A stretch of DNA of 64,000 nucleotides from Thiodiazotropha sp040507225 (GCA_040507225.1 JBEVVG010000001.1:1674001-1738000), one strand, 5' to 3'; positions 25,426 through 35,471 are shown, numbered from the stretch's first letter. Made by a program: numbers and translations. Notes: a model not told the origin generated them from the sequence alone.

Positions 25426-25605
25426 GCCCTGAAGACGGAAAGCAGCGCATAGCGACACCCGGGTTCCGGAGTGACTGCGCAGGGCTGTGAAATTCATTCG
25501 CCACCCGGTACCACAGTTCATTGGCATAGTTCTCGCAAACTGGTTAGCAAAGCCAATATGCGCCCTCAAGGGCGTCAAATAACCGTCTCGACAGGAACGA
25601 ATATC

Positions 25606-25959
25606 ATGATCAATCCGGTAAACAGCAATAAAACCGTCAATACCACGACAGACCGGACCGCAACCCCCGGCACCCGGGACTCCTCCGGATCAAGCGGACG
25701 CGACGCCAGCCCGGTACGGGGTACCGAAACGGTCGACGAGCCCCGGAGCGCGCCGGAAATCGAGAATGCCCGGCAACTCTACCAGATGGAGCAGACCCGC
25801 AACGGCGCCGGGGTTAGCCTGGCATCCCCCGCGGAGGCCCGTGCCACGCTCGACAATCTGCTTCAGCAGTTTACCGGAAACCCCGCCGGCGCGGCTTCGG
25901 CGCAACTGGCGAATGTAACCTCACCCATGGCCAACCTGTTGAAGCTGATGCCGGCCTGA
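25606..25959 (+). CDS. Hypothetical 117-residue protein
   Basis: The start at 25606 has ACAGGAACG upstream; further upstream the frame is open but not protein-like. The first 50 residues are rich in Thr, Ser, Arg and Asp and look disordered. Residues 55-117 look helical: QLYQMEQTRNGAGVSLASP, then EARATLDNLLQQF, ending in NLLKLMPA. No signal peptide, membrane helix or known domain. It is transcribed away from the DUF3108 gene. The C-terminal part resembles small proteins found near flagellar or motility genes in related bacteria, which is a weak recollection only. Confidence 0.6.
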   Translation: MINPVNSNKTVNTTTDRTATPGTRDSSGSSGRDASPVRGTETVDEPRSAPEIENARQLYQMEQTRNGAGVSLASPAEARATLDNLLQQFTGNPAGAASAQLANVTSPMANLLKLMPA

Positions 25960-26086
25960 TACCTGGCAATCCCTGACCGGGCCGTCAGGCCCGGAAGTAC
26001 CCGCTGATGCCGGCGCTGCGCCCGAGTCAGTGGTGGTCCCGGAATCTGAACCTGTCCCCTGTCCTGTCGTCGCACAGGTCACACCT

Positions 26087-26815
26087 TTAGAGAGTCTTGG
26101 AACCCGCTCCGGGTTCCAGACGATTTTCAGCCACGTCCTGTTTCAGGCGGATAATCTCATCTTTCAACCCGATCACCACCAGGATGTCCCCCGGGTCGAG
26201 ATAGTGCTCGAAGCCGCTGTTGCAGAAGATCAGGTGGTTGCCCATTTCCAGGTCCACCACGCCCAGCACGATCAGGTTGTATCGCTGCCCCAGTTCGAGT
26301 TCGTCCAGGCGCACTCCTGTGAGCAGGGAATCGGAAGGAATTTCGAGTTCCGCAACATCGATCTGCTTGCCATACATGGTGTGCTCGAGCATCTCCACCA
26401 GGTAGGGCCGGGCAATCAGTTCGTGCACCCGATGCCCGCTGATCTCATAGGGATCGATGACCTTGGTCGCTCCGGCCGCCTTGAGTCGTTTGCTAGCCGC
26501 GGTCGATTCCGACACACAGATGATCTTCAGCTCAGGATCCAGGGCGCGAACCGACAGGGTCAGGAAGAGATTTTTCGCTTCCTCGGAAAACAGGCAAAAG
26601 ATGGTCTTGACCCAATTACCGACGCCGACGCCACGCAGCTTGTCGTCATCCGTGTAGTCCAGCACCCCGGCGTGCAGTCCCTTGGCGAGCATCTTGCCGA
26701 CCTCGTCCAGATCGTCACTGTAGAGGTAGGGATCGATGCCGCGCTCGGTGAGTTGAATCCCCACCTGGTGACCCAGAGCCCCGCAGCCGAAAATCAGGGT
26801 CTCACACCGGCTCAC
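26087..26815 (-). CDS. RCK domain protein, K+ channel regulatory subunit
   Basis: 242 residues, no membrane helix. The Rossmann NAD/nucleotide-binding motif GCGALG (10-15) leads an RCK-N (TrkA-N) domain to about residue 140, followed by an RCK-C domain (about 155-230, with LLTGVRLDELELGQRYNLIV and DPGDILVVIGL). Such domains gate K+ channels or transporters in response to ligands. The start overlaps the end of the channel gene by 4 bp (ATGA), so the two are translationally coupled and probably form one complex, adding a second RCK layer to the channel. Confidence 0.9.
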   Translation of the reverse strand: MSRCETLIFGCGALGHQVGIQLTERGIDPYLYSDDLDEVGKMLAKGLHAGVLDYTDDDKLRGVGVGNWVKTIFCLFSEEAKNLFLTLSVRALDPELKIICVSESTAASKRLKAAGATKVIDPYEISGHRVHELIARPYLVEMLEHTMYGKQIDVAELEIPSDSLLTGVRLDELELGQRYNLIVLGVVDLEMGNHLIFCNSGFEHYLDPGDILVVIGLKDEIIRLKQDVAENRLEPGAGSKTL

Positions 26816-28407
26816 GATATCACCCCCTTCTCCAGACTCTCACGCAGGTGCAGCATGCTGTATTTATGCCCGAACAGCACCAGCATGTCATTGTCCATGA
26901 GGACAAACTCCTCGTCTGGATTGAAGTAGAAACATCCCGTCTGTAAACGGAAATTCGAGATCGGGGAATCCAAGCCGCACATGCCTTCACGAATCACCCC
27001 GAACAGGATCAGTTTGCGTGCCTTGAAATTCATCTCTCCCAGGGTGCGTCCCACCATCGGATGGTTCGGCTTCAGACGCACCGCCTCGATACCCTCATCG
27101 GACTGTCCGGCCAGCAGTCCATAGACCGCTTCGAAGGCCACCGGTTGTCCTGCATATTCCGCCGCGATCAGACCGAATACCTCATAGGGGGCGACGCAAT
27201 GCGTGGCGCCGGCGCGTGTGAGTTTGCTCGCGTTTTCCCGATGATTGGCGCGAGAGATGATTTCGATGTCCGGATTGAGCTGGCGAGCGGTGAGGGTGAT
27301 GTAGACATTCACCACGTCATCGCCGGTCAGACACAACAAGCGCCTGATGCGTGAGCCGATACCCAACCGGTTCAGCAGTTCATTGTCCTCGCCATGACCA
27401 TGCACCGCCAGGTAACCGCGCTGTGAGGCGATCTTGATCGAGTCCAGGTTGGGATCGACCACCACGAAGGAGCGCTTGTCCTGCGCAAGCCGGTCCGCCA
27501 CCATTTGCCCGACCCGTCCATATCCGCAGATCAGGGTATCGATGCTCCTGCGCTCCACATCAGAGAGGATCCGGTGTTCGCGGATTTCATCGATTTTTTC
27601 GCCGAACGCCGAAACGATGATCGATGTAAAGAAGGAGATCACCCCGAGGCCGGCCACGATCAGCATCAACGCGACGATGCGCCCTTCGGTGGTGTGCGGT
27701 GTGATGTCACCGTAGCCCACGGTGGACATGGTGACCAGCGCCCAGTAGATGCTGTCGAAGAAGCCGTTGACGTCGCTGCCCCGTTCTTCCGCCTCGAAGA
27801 AGAAGATCGCGGTGGCCGAGGTGAAGGTAATGAACGCCATGAAAATGAACAGGGTCATCAACTCAATGCGCTTTTCCGACAGCACCTTGACGAATTCACT
27901 GATACTGCGGGTGTAACGAAACAGCTTGAACAGGCGGAAGAGGAGAAAAATCCGCAGGAATCGCAAAGGCCGGTAGCTGGGAATGATCGCCAGCAGGTCG
28001 ACGATCGCCATGGGTTGGACCATGTAACGCAGTTTCTGAATCACCGCCTGCCACAAGGCGGACCAGACCCGGAAGGGTTCGTTGACGAACTCCGCCTTCT
28101 CGTAAAGTTCTATGATCACCTGATGACTGTTGTTGTATATCCAGAAACGCAGCAGGTACTCGACGATGAAGACACTCACTGCGACCAGTTCCACCAGGTT
28201 GACCCAGCCCCCGATTTCATGCCGGACCCCGTAGATGAGCAACCACACACTCACCAGAACCAACAGGATCAGGGTAATGTCGAAATAGGGGCGTATGGGC
28301 GAATGGGGATTTTCCAGCAGGTCATAGACCCTGCTTTTGTAGTGTTTGTAGCGGGTCGAGCGTTCCAGACTGTAGCAAATTTTGATCAGATGATGCGCAA
28401 ATGACAT
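26812..28407 (-). CDS. Voltage-gated-type K+ channel with C-terminal RCK domain
   Basis: 531 residues. Six-helix channel: S1 about 42-60, S2 about 70-90, S3 about 130-143, an S4-like helix at 146-167 with regularly spaced Arg/Lys (RPLRFLRIFLLFRLFKLFR), S5 about 184-205, pore filter TVGYGD at 229-234 and S6 about 244-268. RCK-N starts at about 289 (GYGRVG 295-300) and RCK-C ends near 525. It moves K+ across the inner membrane; the positively charged S4 suggests voltage sensing. The separate RCK gene overlaps its 3' end. No clear ribosome site. Confidence 0.93.
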   Translation of the reverse strand: MSFAHHLIKICYSLERSTRYKHYKSRVYDLLENPHSPIRPYFDITLILLVLVSVWLLIYGVRHEIGGWVNLVELVAVSVFIVEYLLRFWIYNNSHQVIIELYEKAEFVNEPFRVWSALWQAVIQKLRYMVQPMAIVDLLAIIPSYRPLRFLRIFLLFRLFKLFRYTRSISEFVKVLSEKRIELMTLFIFMAFITFTSATAIFFFEAEERGSDVNGFFDSIYWALVTMSTVGYGDITPHTTEGRIVALMLIVAGLGVISFFTSIIVSAFGEKIDEIREHRILSDVERRSIDTLICGYGRVGQMVADRLAQDKRSFVVVDPNLDSIKIASQRGYLAVHGHGEDNELLNRLGIGSRIRRLLCLTGDDVVNVYITLTARQLNPDIEIISRANHRENASKLTRAGATHCVAPYEVFGLIAAEYAGQPVAFEAVYGLLAGQSDEGIEAVRLKPNHPMVGRTLGEMNFKARKLILFGVIREGMCGLDSPISNFRLQTGCFYFNPDEEFVLMDNDMLVLFGHKYSMLHLRESLEKGVIS

Positions 28408-28657
28408 AAAGGGACATAAATCATGGCGTTAGGGTGACAGACCCGTGGCAAGTCTTCGCTCTGGTGAAGACTCTGCGGAGCGGTCACGAAACCTCGGGCT
28501 TTGCCTGACAGGTGCAACCGCTCCACCCCGCTTCGCCCATCGCTCAGGGTTCATAGTGTAGTGTCGGCCCCTGGACGGGATTCTGGAGTACTGTTCAGAA
28601 AGCCCGACCCCATCACCTTCTTGCAGGTCTCACACGTAAGGCTTTACTATCCAGGCT

Positions 28658-29305
28658 ATGTTTTACCGATTGCTTCTCACACTGCTGCTCAGTCTGGCCA
28701 TTCTGCATGGCTGCAGCAAACCACCGGAACCGACCATCACCCTGGCACGAGCGGTCAGCATCGGCGATCTCGATCAACTCGAACGTAATCTTTTCTGGGG
28801 GGCGGATCCCAATCAGAAAAATGCCGCCGGCCTGGCTCCGCTGCATGTCGCGGCACAGAAGGACAGCCTGGTCATGAGCCGGATTCTGGTGAAAAACCAG
28901 GCGGACCTGGAGGCGCAGGACGCCCAGGGACACACGCCATTGTTGAAGGCGTTGATCTCACGCAATACCATCGTTGCGGACTTCCTGGTGAAAAGCGGCG
29001 CCCAGTTGGATCCGGACAAAGCCCTGCACATCACAGCCGGACTCGGCAGCGCGGATCGGGATGTGATCGATTTCCTGCTCAAACGCGGGGCCAGTCTCGA
29101 CAGTCTGGACGAAGACGGCAACACACCGCTGCACATCGCGATCCTCAACGATCAGCGGGTGGTGGCCAAATACCTGATCAACCGGGGCGCACGCCTGGAT
29201 ATCAGCAACAAGGCGGGGCTCACCCCGCTGGCGCTGGCAATCGCCCAGAACAAAACGGATATTGAAAAGATCCTGCGCCAGTTCGGAGCGCGGGAGTCCT
29301 ATTAA
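28658..29305 (+). CDS. Ankyrin-repeat lipoprotein
   Basis: 215 residues. The signal peptide has a lipobox ending at Cys19 (ILHGC), so it is lipid-anchored. It is followed by about five ankyrin-type repeats of 30-33 residues, for example GLAPLHVAAQKDSL, GHTPLLKALISRN and GNTPLHIAILNDQR, each with the typical TPL/AIxxN pattern. Ankyrin repeats bind other proteins; a partner cannot be named. It lies 250 bp from the channel gene and 39 bp upstream of a 94-residue gene on the same strand, which may be co-transcribed. Confidence 0.85.
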   Translation: MFYRLLLTLLLSLAILHGCSKPPEPTITLARAVSIGDLDQLERNLFWGADPNQKNAAGLAPLHVAAQKDSLVMSRILVKNQADLEAQDAQGHTPLLKALISRNTIVADFLVKSGAQLDPDKALHITAGLGSADRDVIDFLLKRGASLDSLDEDGNTPLHIAILNDQRVVAKYLINRGARLDISNKAGLTPLALAIAQNKTDIEKILRQFGARESY

Positions 29306-29344
29306 CTTTTTACTACCACTCAAACCAAGGATTTTCACAGCGAC

Positions 29345-29629
29345 ATGGCATCCAAACCCGAAGAGCTCAGCGTCACCTACACCGAGGACGGCGTCGACGT
29401 CGTCAAGGAACTTGACAAGGTCATCCTCTCGAAGGGGGCCTGGACCACCATCCTGTTTCGTTACCAGGACTGGGACAGAGGCAAGGAACAGTACGGTCCG
29501 GACAAATACACCATTCGCCGCTACCAGAAGAGGGGCGGCGACTACATGCAGAAAAGCAAGTTCAATATCTCCAGTCGGGACCAGGCCAAGGCGATCATCG
29601 AGGCGCTGCAAAGCTGGATCAGCGAATAG
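29345..29629 (+). CDS. Small conserved protein, possible PC4/p15-like
   Basis: 94 residues, soluble. The sequence reads like three beta strands (VDVVKELDKVILSK, TTILFRYQDWDRG, YTIRRYQKRGGDY) followed by a C-terminal helix (RDQAKAIIEALQSWI). This layout resembles the PC4/p15 single-stranded-nucleic-acid-binding fold, but the match is by eye and the family is not established. Its last 30 bases come close to the convergent exonuclease gene (28 bp apart). It is a known kind of small conserved hypothetical in gammaproteobacteria. Confidence 0.7.
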   Translation: MASKPEELSVTYTEDGVDVVKELDKVILSKGAWTTILFRYQDWDRGKEQYGPDKYTIRRYQKRGGDYMQKSKFNISSRDQAKAIIEALQSWISE

Positions 29630-29656
29630 CAGGGCATCGGGCCGCCGCGACTGACC

Positions 29657-31093
29657 TCAGACTGAAGCGATCCTTTCCGCCCAGTCCAGCAATTCGGGGA
29701 TCAATGCCCGGCGGCTCTCCTGTAACCCGGGATCCATCTCCAGCCGGTCGAGTATCTGCAGATACTCATCCAGGGTGAGACTGCCCCCGCCATCAGGTTG
29801 CGTGAGCCTGGCAAGACGATACTCCTCCCACTGTTCCCGTTCGGCGTCACTGAGGCTCTCCGGCCAGTTGCGGGCGCGGTAGCGAAACAGCATCTCGGGC
29901 AGACGTGGATCGTCGAACAGGAGAGGAAATTGCGCAAGCTCGGCCGGGCTGCAGCTGAGAATCCGTTCCATTCTCTGGCGGTCGTCACGGGAAAAGAACC
30001 CTCCGGCGTAGATCGCCTGATCGGGATCCGTGACCGGCTCGAATTCATTACTGCGGTGAACCGCCTCGACCTTGCGGACGAACTCCTGCTGCAACAGGAT
30101 CTGCTCGCGATGGCGCGCACCCTGTTCGACATCCAGCGCCCAGCGTTCCGCCGCCTCGGGAGTCAGGGTATTCATGGGCACCACCACCGGACATTTGTTG
30201 ATGTGCACGGTCTTCACCGGCAACCGGCGTTGCTCCTCGGGCAGTTCGGCAAGTGAAGTAAACAGGCGCGTATGCAGCTGCTCCTCGGACAGCTCGAAAA
30301 ATTCATGCGGATCCTCGCGCAGATCATAGACGATCACACCGTTGGGATTGGTCGGATGCCTGAACAACGGCATCACCATGGCGATACAACCCCGACTGGC
30401 CGGATACATGGCCGACACATGCAGGACAGGCTCACGTCGCTGCAGGTTCAAGCGCTCCGCAACCACCTGCTTGGCGCGGCTGTTCAACAGGTAGTCGTAA
30501 AGTCTCGGCTGACGCTGTTTGATCAGCCGGGCCAGGCCGATGGTGGCATGCACGTCCGACAGGGCGTCATGCGCGGCAGTGTGTTCGATACCGTTCGCCG
30601 CGCTCAAGGCTTCGAGTCGAAAACGGGTCACCCCCGCCTCGTCCCGGGGCCATTCGATACCCTCCGGACGCAGCGCATGGGTGAGGCGCACCATGTCGAT
30701 GATGTCCCAGCGAGAGCCCCCGTTCTGCCACTCTCTCGCATAGGGATCGTAAAAATTGCGGTACAGGGTGTTGCGGGTCACCTCGTCGTCGAAACGCAGG
30801 CTGTTATAACCAACCCCGCAGGTATCCGGCTGTGCCAGTTCCCGATGGATCAGGCGGATAAATTTCGCCTCGATCACCCCTTCCTGCAGCGCCTTACCGG
30901 GGGTGATCCCGGTGATCATGCAGGCCTCCGGCTGGGGCAGCATATCGTCCGCGGGGCGGCTGTAGACGACCAGCGGATCCCCCAGGATGTTGAAATCCGG
31001 GTCTGTGCGAATCCCGGCGAACTGACAGGCACGGTCTTTGCGCGGATCCGCGCCCCATGTTTCGTAGTCGTGCCAGTAGAAGGTGAATGTCAT
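29657..31093 (-). CDS. sbcB: Exodeoxyribonuclease I
   Basis: 478 residues from the ATG at 31093, close to the E. coli length. SbcB is a 3'-to-5' single-strand DNA exonuclease of recombination and mismatch repair. The DEDDh active site is present: D9 and E11 in HDYETWG, Asp in GYNSLRFDDE, and HDALSDVHAT with the His and last Asp. The SH3-like and helical extension typical of ExoI follows. GGGGAA lies before the ATG. The frame continues open to 31264, but without protein features. A convergent neighbour starts 28 bp beyond the stop. Confidence 0.96.
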   Translation of the reverse strand: MTFTFYWHDYETWGADPRKDRACQFAGIRTDPDFNILGDPLVVYSRPADDMLPQPEACMITGITPGKALQEGVIEAKFIRLIHRELAQPDTCGVGYNSLRFDDEVTRNTLYRNFYDPYAREWQNGGSRWDIIDMVRLTHALRPEGIEWPRDEAGVTRFRLEALSAANGIEHTAAHDALSDVHATIGLARLIKQRQPRLYDYLLNSRAKQVVAERLNLQRREPVLHVSAMYPASRGCIAMVMPLFRHPTNPNGVIVYDLREDPHEFFELSEEQLHTRLFTSLAELPEEQRRLPVKTVHINKCPVVVPMNTLTPEAAERWALDVEQGARHREQILLQQEFVRKVEAVHRSNEFEPVTDPDQAIYAGGFFSRDDRQRMERILSCSPAELAQFPLLFDDPRLPEMLFRYRARNWPESLSDAEREQWEEYRLARLTQPDGGGSLTLDEYLQILDRLEMDPGLQESRRALIPELLDWAERIASV

Positions 31094-31334
31094 CGGCTGT
31101 TCCCCAATCCTCGTGACAAGCCGGCGCTTTGCCAACCCGGGTCGGGGATCGAAAACCCACCGACACGGGATGATGATACCCGGACCTGTCAACCATGATC
31201 CGCGCATTGTACAACGCTCCCGGGGATCCAGGCGCAGTCTCATCAGGTGTGGCGACCCGGACAACGACTTGGGCCGTCCCGGCGGTCAGTGCATCATCGC
31301 ATCCGCCGGGCACTGGGCGGATAATATGAAATCC

Positions 31335-34300
31335 TCAATTCGGCAGCCGTGCGGCCTTTTTCCAGGCATCACTGGGTACGTATTCGCGGCTCCAGCTGGG
31401 AATCATGGCAGCCGGCATGGGGCGAGCAATACCAAATCCCTGCCCCCACTCGCAACCCAGCCTGAGCAGCATCGCGCCATGTTGATCGGTTTCGATCCCC
31501 TCCGCGATGACCTGACGGCGAAACGTCCGGCACAGTCCGATGATGCCTTCGATGATGGCCAGATCCTCCGCGTCGTCGAGCATGTCGCGGACGAAGGTCT
31601 GATCGATTTTCAGGATATCCGCCGGCAGGCGCTTGAGATAGATCAGGGATGAGTAGCCGGTACCGAAGTCGTCCAGCGCCACCTTGACACCGAGCTGCTG
31701 ACACTCCTGAATCATCTGTGAGACCACCAGGATATCTTCCAGAGCCGAGGTTTCCAGCACTTCCAGTTCGAGTTGATCCGGCAACACGTCCGAAAAGTCC
31801 GCCATCAGCTGCGCCAGCCGGGCGGAAAAGCCCGGTTGCTGGAAATGCCGCCCGGAGATGTTGACGCTCACCGTGGTGCGCAGGTCCTGCTCATTCCACT
31901 GCGCAAGCTGCCTGAGTACCTGGCGGATCACCCATTCCCCCAGGCGTACGGAAAAATCCCCCTCGTCGACAATCGGCAGAAACTCTCCCGGCGGCAGCAC
32001 CCCGCGCTGCGGATGCACCCAGCGGATCAGCGCCTCGGCGCCAATCATCACACCCCGGCGCATATCCACCTTGGGCTGGTAGTAGAGCGTGAACTCCTCG
32101 CGCTGCAAGGCCAGTTCGATGCGTGACAGGGCTTCACGGTGTGCTCGTGCCAGACGGTCCTGTTCCGGGTCGAACAGGTGATATCGGTTACGCCCGTGTT
32201 CCTTGGCCAGGTACATCGCCTGATCCGCATGACGCAACAGGGTATCGGCGTCCGCCTCATCGTTCGGGTACAGGGTCACGCCGACACTTGCGGAAATCAT
32301 GATCGATTGTCCCTTGACCGGATAGCTGACCGACAGCATCTCCAGCAAACGGGTCATGGTCTGTTCGCACTCCTGCACACTGCTGAGATCGTTCACCAGC
32401 AGGACGAACTCATCACCGCCGAGACGTGCCGCGGTATCGCTGGAGCGGATATGCTCGTTCAATCGTTGCGCCACCTTCACCAGCAGATTGTCGCCGATAT
32501 CGTGTCCGTAGTGGTCGTTGACCGGTTTGAAGCCATCCAGGTCCAGGTAACAGATCGCCAGCAGCGTCCCGTTTCGCCGCGCCATGGACATCGCCTGGGT
32601 CATCCGGTCGCCAAGCAGCACCCGGTTGGGAAGCTGGGTGAGCGCATCGAAATGGGCCATCTGTTCCAGACGTACCTGCTGATCCTTGATCTTGGTGATG
32701 TCGGAGAAGATCGCCACGAAATGGGAGACCTCCTCACGCGGATTCTTCACCGCCGAAATGGTCAGCAGTTCGGAAAAGATCTCACCGGTCTTGCGGCGGT
32801 TCCATATTTCCCCGTGCCAGTACCCGGCATCGGTCAGGTGCTTCCAGAGGTTTTTGTAGAAATCCGTGGAGTGGTGTCCGGATTTGAGCAGGCGCGGAGT
32901 CTGCCCGATGACCTCTTCTGCCGCGAAGCCGGTGAGCTGGCAGAAAGTGGGATTGACCTTGATGATGCGCTCCTGGTGATCGGTGATCATGATCCCTTCG
33001 CGGGCATGATCGAAAACACTTGCCGCCAGTTTCAGCTGTTCCTGGTCATGGGTCCGGTCGGTCACATCCTGATTGACGCCCACCACCCGCACCGCCCGGC
33101 TACCTTGATCCCGCAGCACGGTGCCATGCGCCTCGATCACTCTCACCTGTCCCCGGGGGGTTCGGATGCGGAACTGGGTGTTGAACTCCGACTCACCCTG
33201 CAAGGCACTCAGAAACTGATTGACCACATTCTCCCGGTCATCCTCATGCACCGCATTCTTCCAGGTGTCGTAGCAAGGCTCCGCCTGGGATTTCGGGATC
33301 TGATAGATCTCGCGCATCCGCTCATCCCAGTAAAGCCGGTCGAGTTTCAGATCGTAGTCCCAGGTCCCCATGTCAACCGATGCCTGCGCCAGATCCAGCC
33401 GCTGGGTGATGGTGACCAGATCGGCCGTCATCGCCTGGGCCATCTGTTCCGCCCGGCGGCGCTGCCCGGCGAGGGACCAGATGACCGCGAACAGCAGCAG
33501 ATCCACCAGAGTGCCGCCGATGGCGATGATCCCGGGCTGACTGCTGTACATGGCCTGTTCGAAGGAGGGCTGGCTGAAGAACCGCGCCTGCCAGGTGCGT
33601 CCCGCGAGGGCCATGTGGGTGGTCTGCTGCCACTCCGCGACGCGTAGCGCATGTTCACCCTGACGGCTGTCGTAGAGCAGGTTCTCCTCGGACATGGCCA
33701 TGGGTCCGTCGTAGATCTGGAAACCCACGTCCGGATTGTCACTGCCGAGTATCCCGCGCATCAGGTCATCCATGCGGAATGGACTGTAGACATACCCCTG
33801 TAACGCCTCTCGTCTCTGTGCAATGGTATTCAGGGACCCGTTTGGCCGGTAAACAGGGAGGTAGACGAGAAATCCCGCCTGCACATCCTGTTCGGTCTCC
33901 TGAACCAGGATTACCTTGCCCGACACTGACGGTTGCCCCGTATCCCGGGCATACTCCATTGCGGCACGGCGCATCGGATTGGAATACATGTCATAGCCGA
34001 ATGCGCGGCGGTTGCGCCAATCGAAGGGTTCCAGGTAGATGATGGCGCTGTAGCGATCGCGAGCACCTGGGGGCTTCACCCGGTAGTCAGGAAAACCCTG
34101 GGCACGCACAGCCGTGACATGTTCCGCCAACCCTTCGGCCGGGAACATGATCGAATAGCCGATACCCTGGATACCCGGGTAGTACTGCTCGATATCCAGC
34201 CCGGTGACGTATTCGTGCCACTCGGCGCGGGTCGGATCCCGGCCCAGGGTATCGACGAATGCAACGCCGCCGCGCAGCACCTGTTCGTACTCGAGCATGC

Positions 34301-34535
34301 GTTTGAGAATCCGCGAGCGGGCGTCCTCGACCTGAAACGCGAAACGCTCGCTGGCGCGACTCTCGGTGTATTGGGATGCAATGTACCAGGCGAGCAGGGT
34401 AAACAGCAGGGAGATCACGAGTACCAGCCAGGCGCTGACCTCATTGCGCAGAAGACCTGCAACACCCGGAATGCGGGAATTTTTTAGATCGGCCATGCTG
34501 TTGTGTACCAACCCATCGTCCGCCCCCTGATTCAC
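31335..34535 (-). CDS. CHASE-PAS-PAS-GGDEF-EAL c-di-GMP protein
   Basis: 1066 residues, GTG start with GGGAGCG upstream. TM1 is about 35-56, a CHASE-type periplasmic sensor about 60-335 and TM2 about 335-357. Two PAS domains (about 385-500 and 510-625) lead to GGDEF (motif near 705, RLGGDEF, intact) and EAL (EALIRW near 833, with LDDFGTGYSSL and KIDQTFVRDM). Both catalytic sites look complete, so it could make and break c-di-GMP, with the balance set by the CHASE and PAS signals. The ligand is unknown. It is transcribed alone and its 3' end is close to the exonuclease leader. Confidence 0.93.
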   Translation of the reverse strand: MNQGADDGLVHNSMADLKNSRIPGVAGLLRNEVSAWLVLVISLLFTLLAWYIASQYTESRASERFAFQVEDARSRILKRMLEYEQVLRGGVAFVDTLGRDPTRAEWHEYVTGLDIEQYYPGIQGIGYSIMFPAEGLAEHVTAVRAQGFPDYRVKPPGARDRYSAIIYLEPFDWRNRRAFGYDMYSNPMRRAAMEYARDTGQPSVSGKVILVQETEQDVQAGFLVYLPVYRPNGSLNTIAQRREALQGYVYSPFRMDDLMRGILGSDNPDVGFQIYDGPMAMSEENLLYDSRQGEHALRVAEWQQTTHMALAGRTWQARFFSQPSFEQAMYSSQPGIIAIGGTLVDLLLFAVIWSLAGQRRRAEQMAQAMTADLVTITQRLDLAQASVDMGTWDYDLKLDRLYWDERMREIYQIPKSQAEPCYDTWKNAVHEDDRENVVNQFLSALQGESEFNTQFRIRTPRGQVRVIEAHGTVLRDQGSRAVRVVGVNQDVTDRTHDQEQLKLAASVFDHAREGIMITDHQERIIKVNPTFCQLTGFAAEEVIGQTPRLLKSGHHSTDFYKNLWKHLTDAGYWHGEIWNRRKTGEIFSELLTISAVKNPREEVSHFVAIFSDITKIKDQQVRLEQMAHFDALTQLPNRVLLGDRMTQAMSMARRNGTLLAICYLDLDGFKPVNDHYGHDIGDNLLVKVAQRLNEHIRSSDTAARLGGDEFVLLVNDLSSVQECEQTMTRLLEMLSVSYPVKGQSIMISASVGVTLYPNDEADADTLLRHADQAMYLAKEHGRNRYHLFDPEQDRLARAHREALSRIELALQREEFTLYYQPKVDMRRGVMIGAEALIRWVHPQRGVLPPGEFLPIVDEGDFSVRLGEWVIRQVLRQLAQWNEQDLRTTVSVNISGRHFQQPGFSARLAQLMADFSDVLPDQLELEVLETSALEDILVVSQMIQECQQLGVKVALDDFGTGYSSLIYLKRLPADILKIDQTFVRDMLDDAEDLAIIEGIIGLCRTFRRQVIAEGIETDQHGAMLLRLGCEWGQGFGIARPMPAAMIPSWSREYVPSDAWKKAARLPN

Positions 34536-34779
34536 TCGTCACGCTCCCAGGCATGAATCTGGGGAATTAGCCACTCGACCCGGCGTTGTCTGACTCGCCC
34601 GCGAGTTGAGAGAAAGGCGAAATCCGTCGAAAAAGTGCAGTTAACCTGAGTAAATGAGCATATTGGGGCGGATTTCAGTGCAGTATCGTGTCGTCTGAGT
34701 AGAATTTCGACAGCCTGCTAGGCATGTAACGGCGCACCGGCTGGAGACTTGATAGCGGTTTGCGAAAGCCGCGAGAGGG

Positions 34780-35409
34780 TCAATGACGGGATTCTTTCAA
34801 ACTGTTTCTCAATACCGAAAAGATGGCCTCCACATAACCACCGGAGCGGGCCGCCAGATCATGGTCATCCGGGTTCTTCAACCAATTCTGCACGAATCCC
34901 TCGAACATCAGGTGAATCACCTGGGCACCGGCCTGGCTGTCCAGATCCGCGGGTAACTGCCCTTTGCGCTTGGCATTGTCCAGGGTCCTGACCTTCTCCT
35001 GCAGGGATTTATCGATCAGATCGTGTATCCGCTGCGGAACATCCGCCTCCCGCCGCATGAACCGCTCATGCAGGATAATCTTGAATATATTGCGAAAATC
35101 CTCCTGCTTGGCAACATTCACGAAAAGAAACCGGAGTAAGTCCTCGAGTCGGCCCAGGGGATCGGATTCGGATTCCAGCTGCCCCGCTCCCCCCAGTTCA
35201 TCGATGCGCGCCGAATAGCGTGACAGGATCGCCTCGAAGAGCTCCCACTTGTTCTTGAAATGCCAGTACACCGCCCCCCGGCTGACCCCCGCACGACCGG
35301 CGATCTCCACCAGACTGGTGGCGCTCACGCCTTGCCTCGAAAACAGTCTCAGACCGGTCTCGATGATGTTTTGCCGGGTGATTTCGGCATCTTCTTTGGT
35401 ACGTCTCAA
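34780..35409 (-). CDS. acrR: TetR-family repressor, AcrR type
   Basis: 209 residues from a TTG at 35409, which lines up with the MARKTKQEA-type start of AcrR. An alternative TTG at 35424 adds five residues; there is no ATG. The N-terminal helix-turn-helix (about residues 10-60) reads RQNIIETGLRLFSRQGVSATSLVEIA and GVSRGAVYWHFKNKWELFEAIL in two segments, the TetR pattern. It is divergent from acrAB across 105 bp that contains a 26-bp palindrome. AcrR proteins repress the pump and release DNA on binding drugs. This points to local control of acrAB and of itself. Confidence 0.9.
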   Translation of the reverse strand: MRRTKEDAEITRQNIIETGLRLFSRQGVSATSLVEIAGRAGVSRGAVYWHFKNKWELFEAILSRYSARIDELGGAGQLESESDPLGRLEDLLRFLFVNVAKQEDFRNIFKIILHERFMRREADVPQRIHDLIDKSLQEKVRTLDNAKRKGQLPADLDSQAGAQVIHLMFEGFVQNWLKNPDDHDLAARSGGYVEAIFSVLRNSLKESRH

Positions 35410-35441
35410 CGTGATAATCCACAAAAGGTCGATAACAGCAG

Positions 35442-35471
35442 TTTACAAGATCCGGGTTTAAACACTATTAT
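35442..35471 (+). promoter_or_regulatory. Candidate acrA promoter
   Basis: TTTACA at 35442-35447 and TATTAT at 35466-35471 are 18 bp apart. The -10 enters the palindrome at 35468-35493, so repressor binding would block it. The acrA ATG lies 44 bp after the -10. Confidence 0.5.

Noticed and set aside
28451..28472. Short stem AGTCTTC / GAAGACT between the K+ channel and ankyrin genes
   Set aside because: Only 7 bp with no T-run and not placed to end a gene; it is likely chance.
32139..33647. A 502-codon + strand open frame opposite the GGDEF-EAL gene
   Set aside because: The opposite strand encodes an intact multidomain protein; the frame has no recognisable features.
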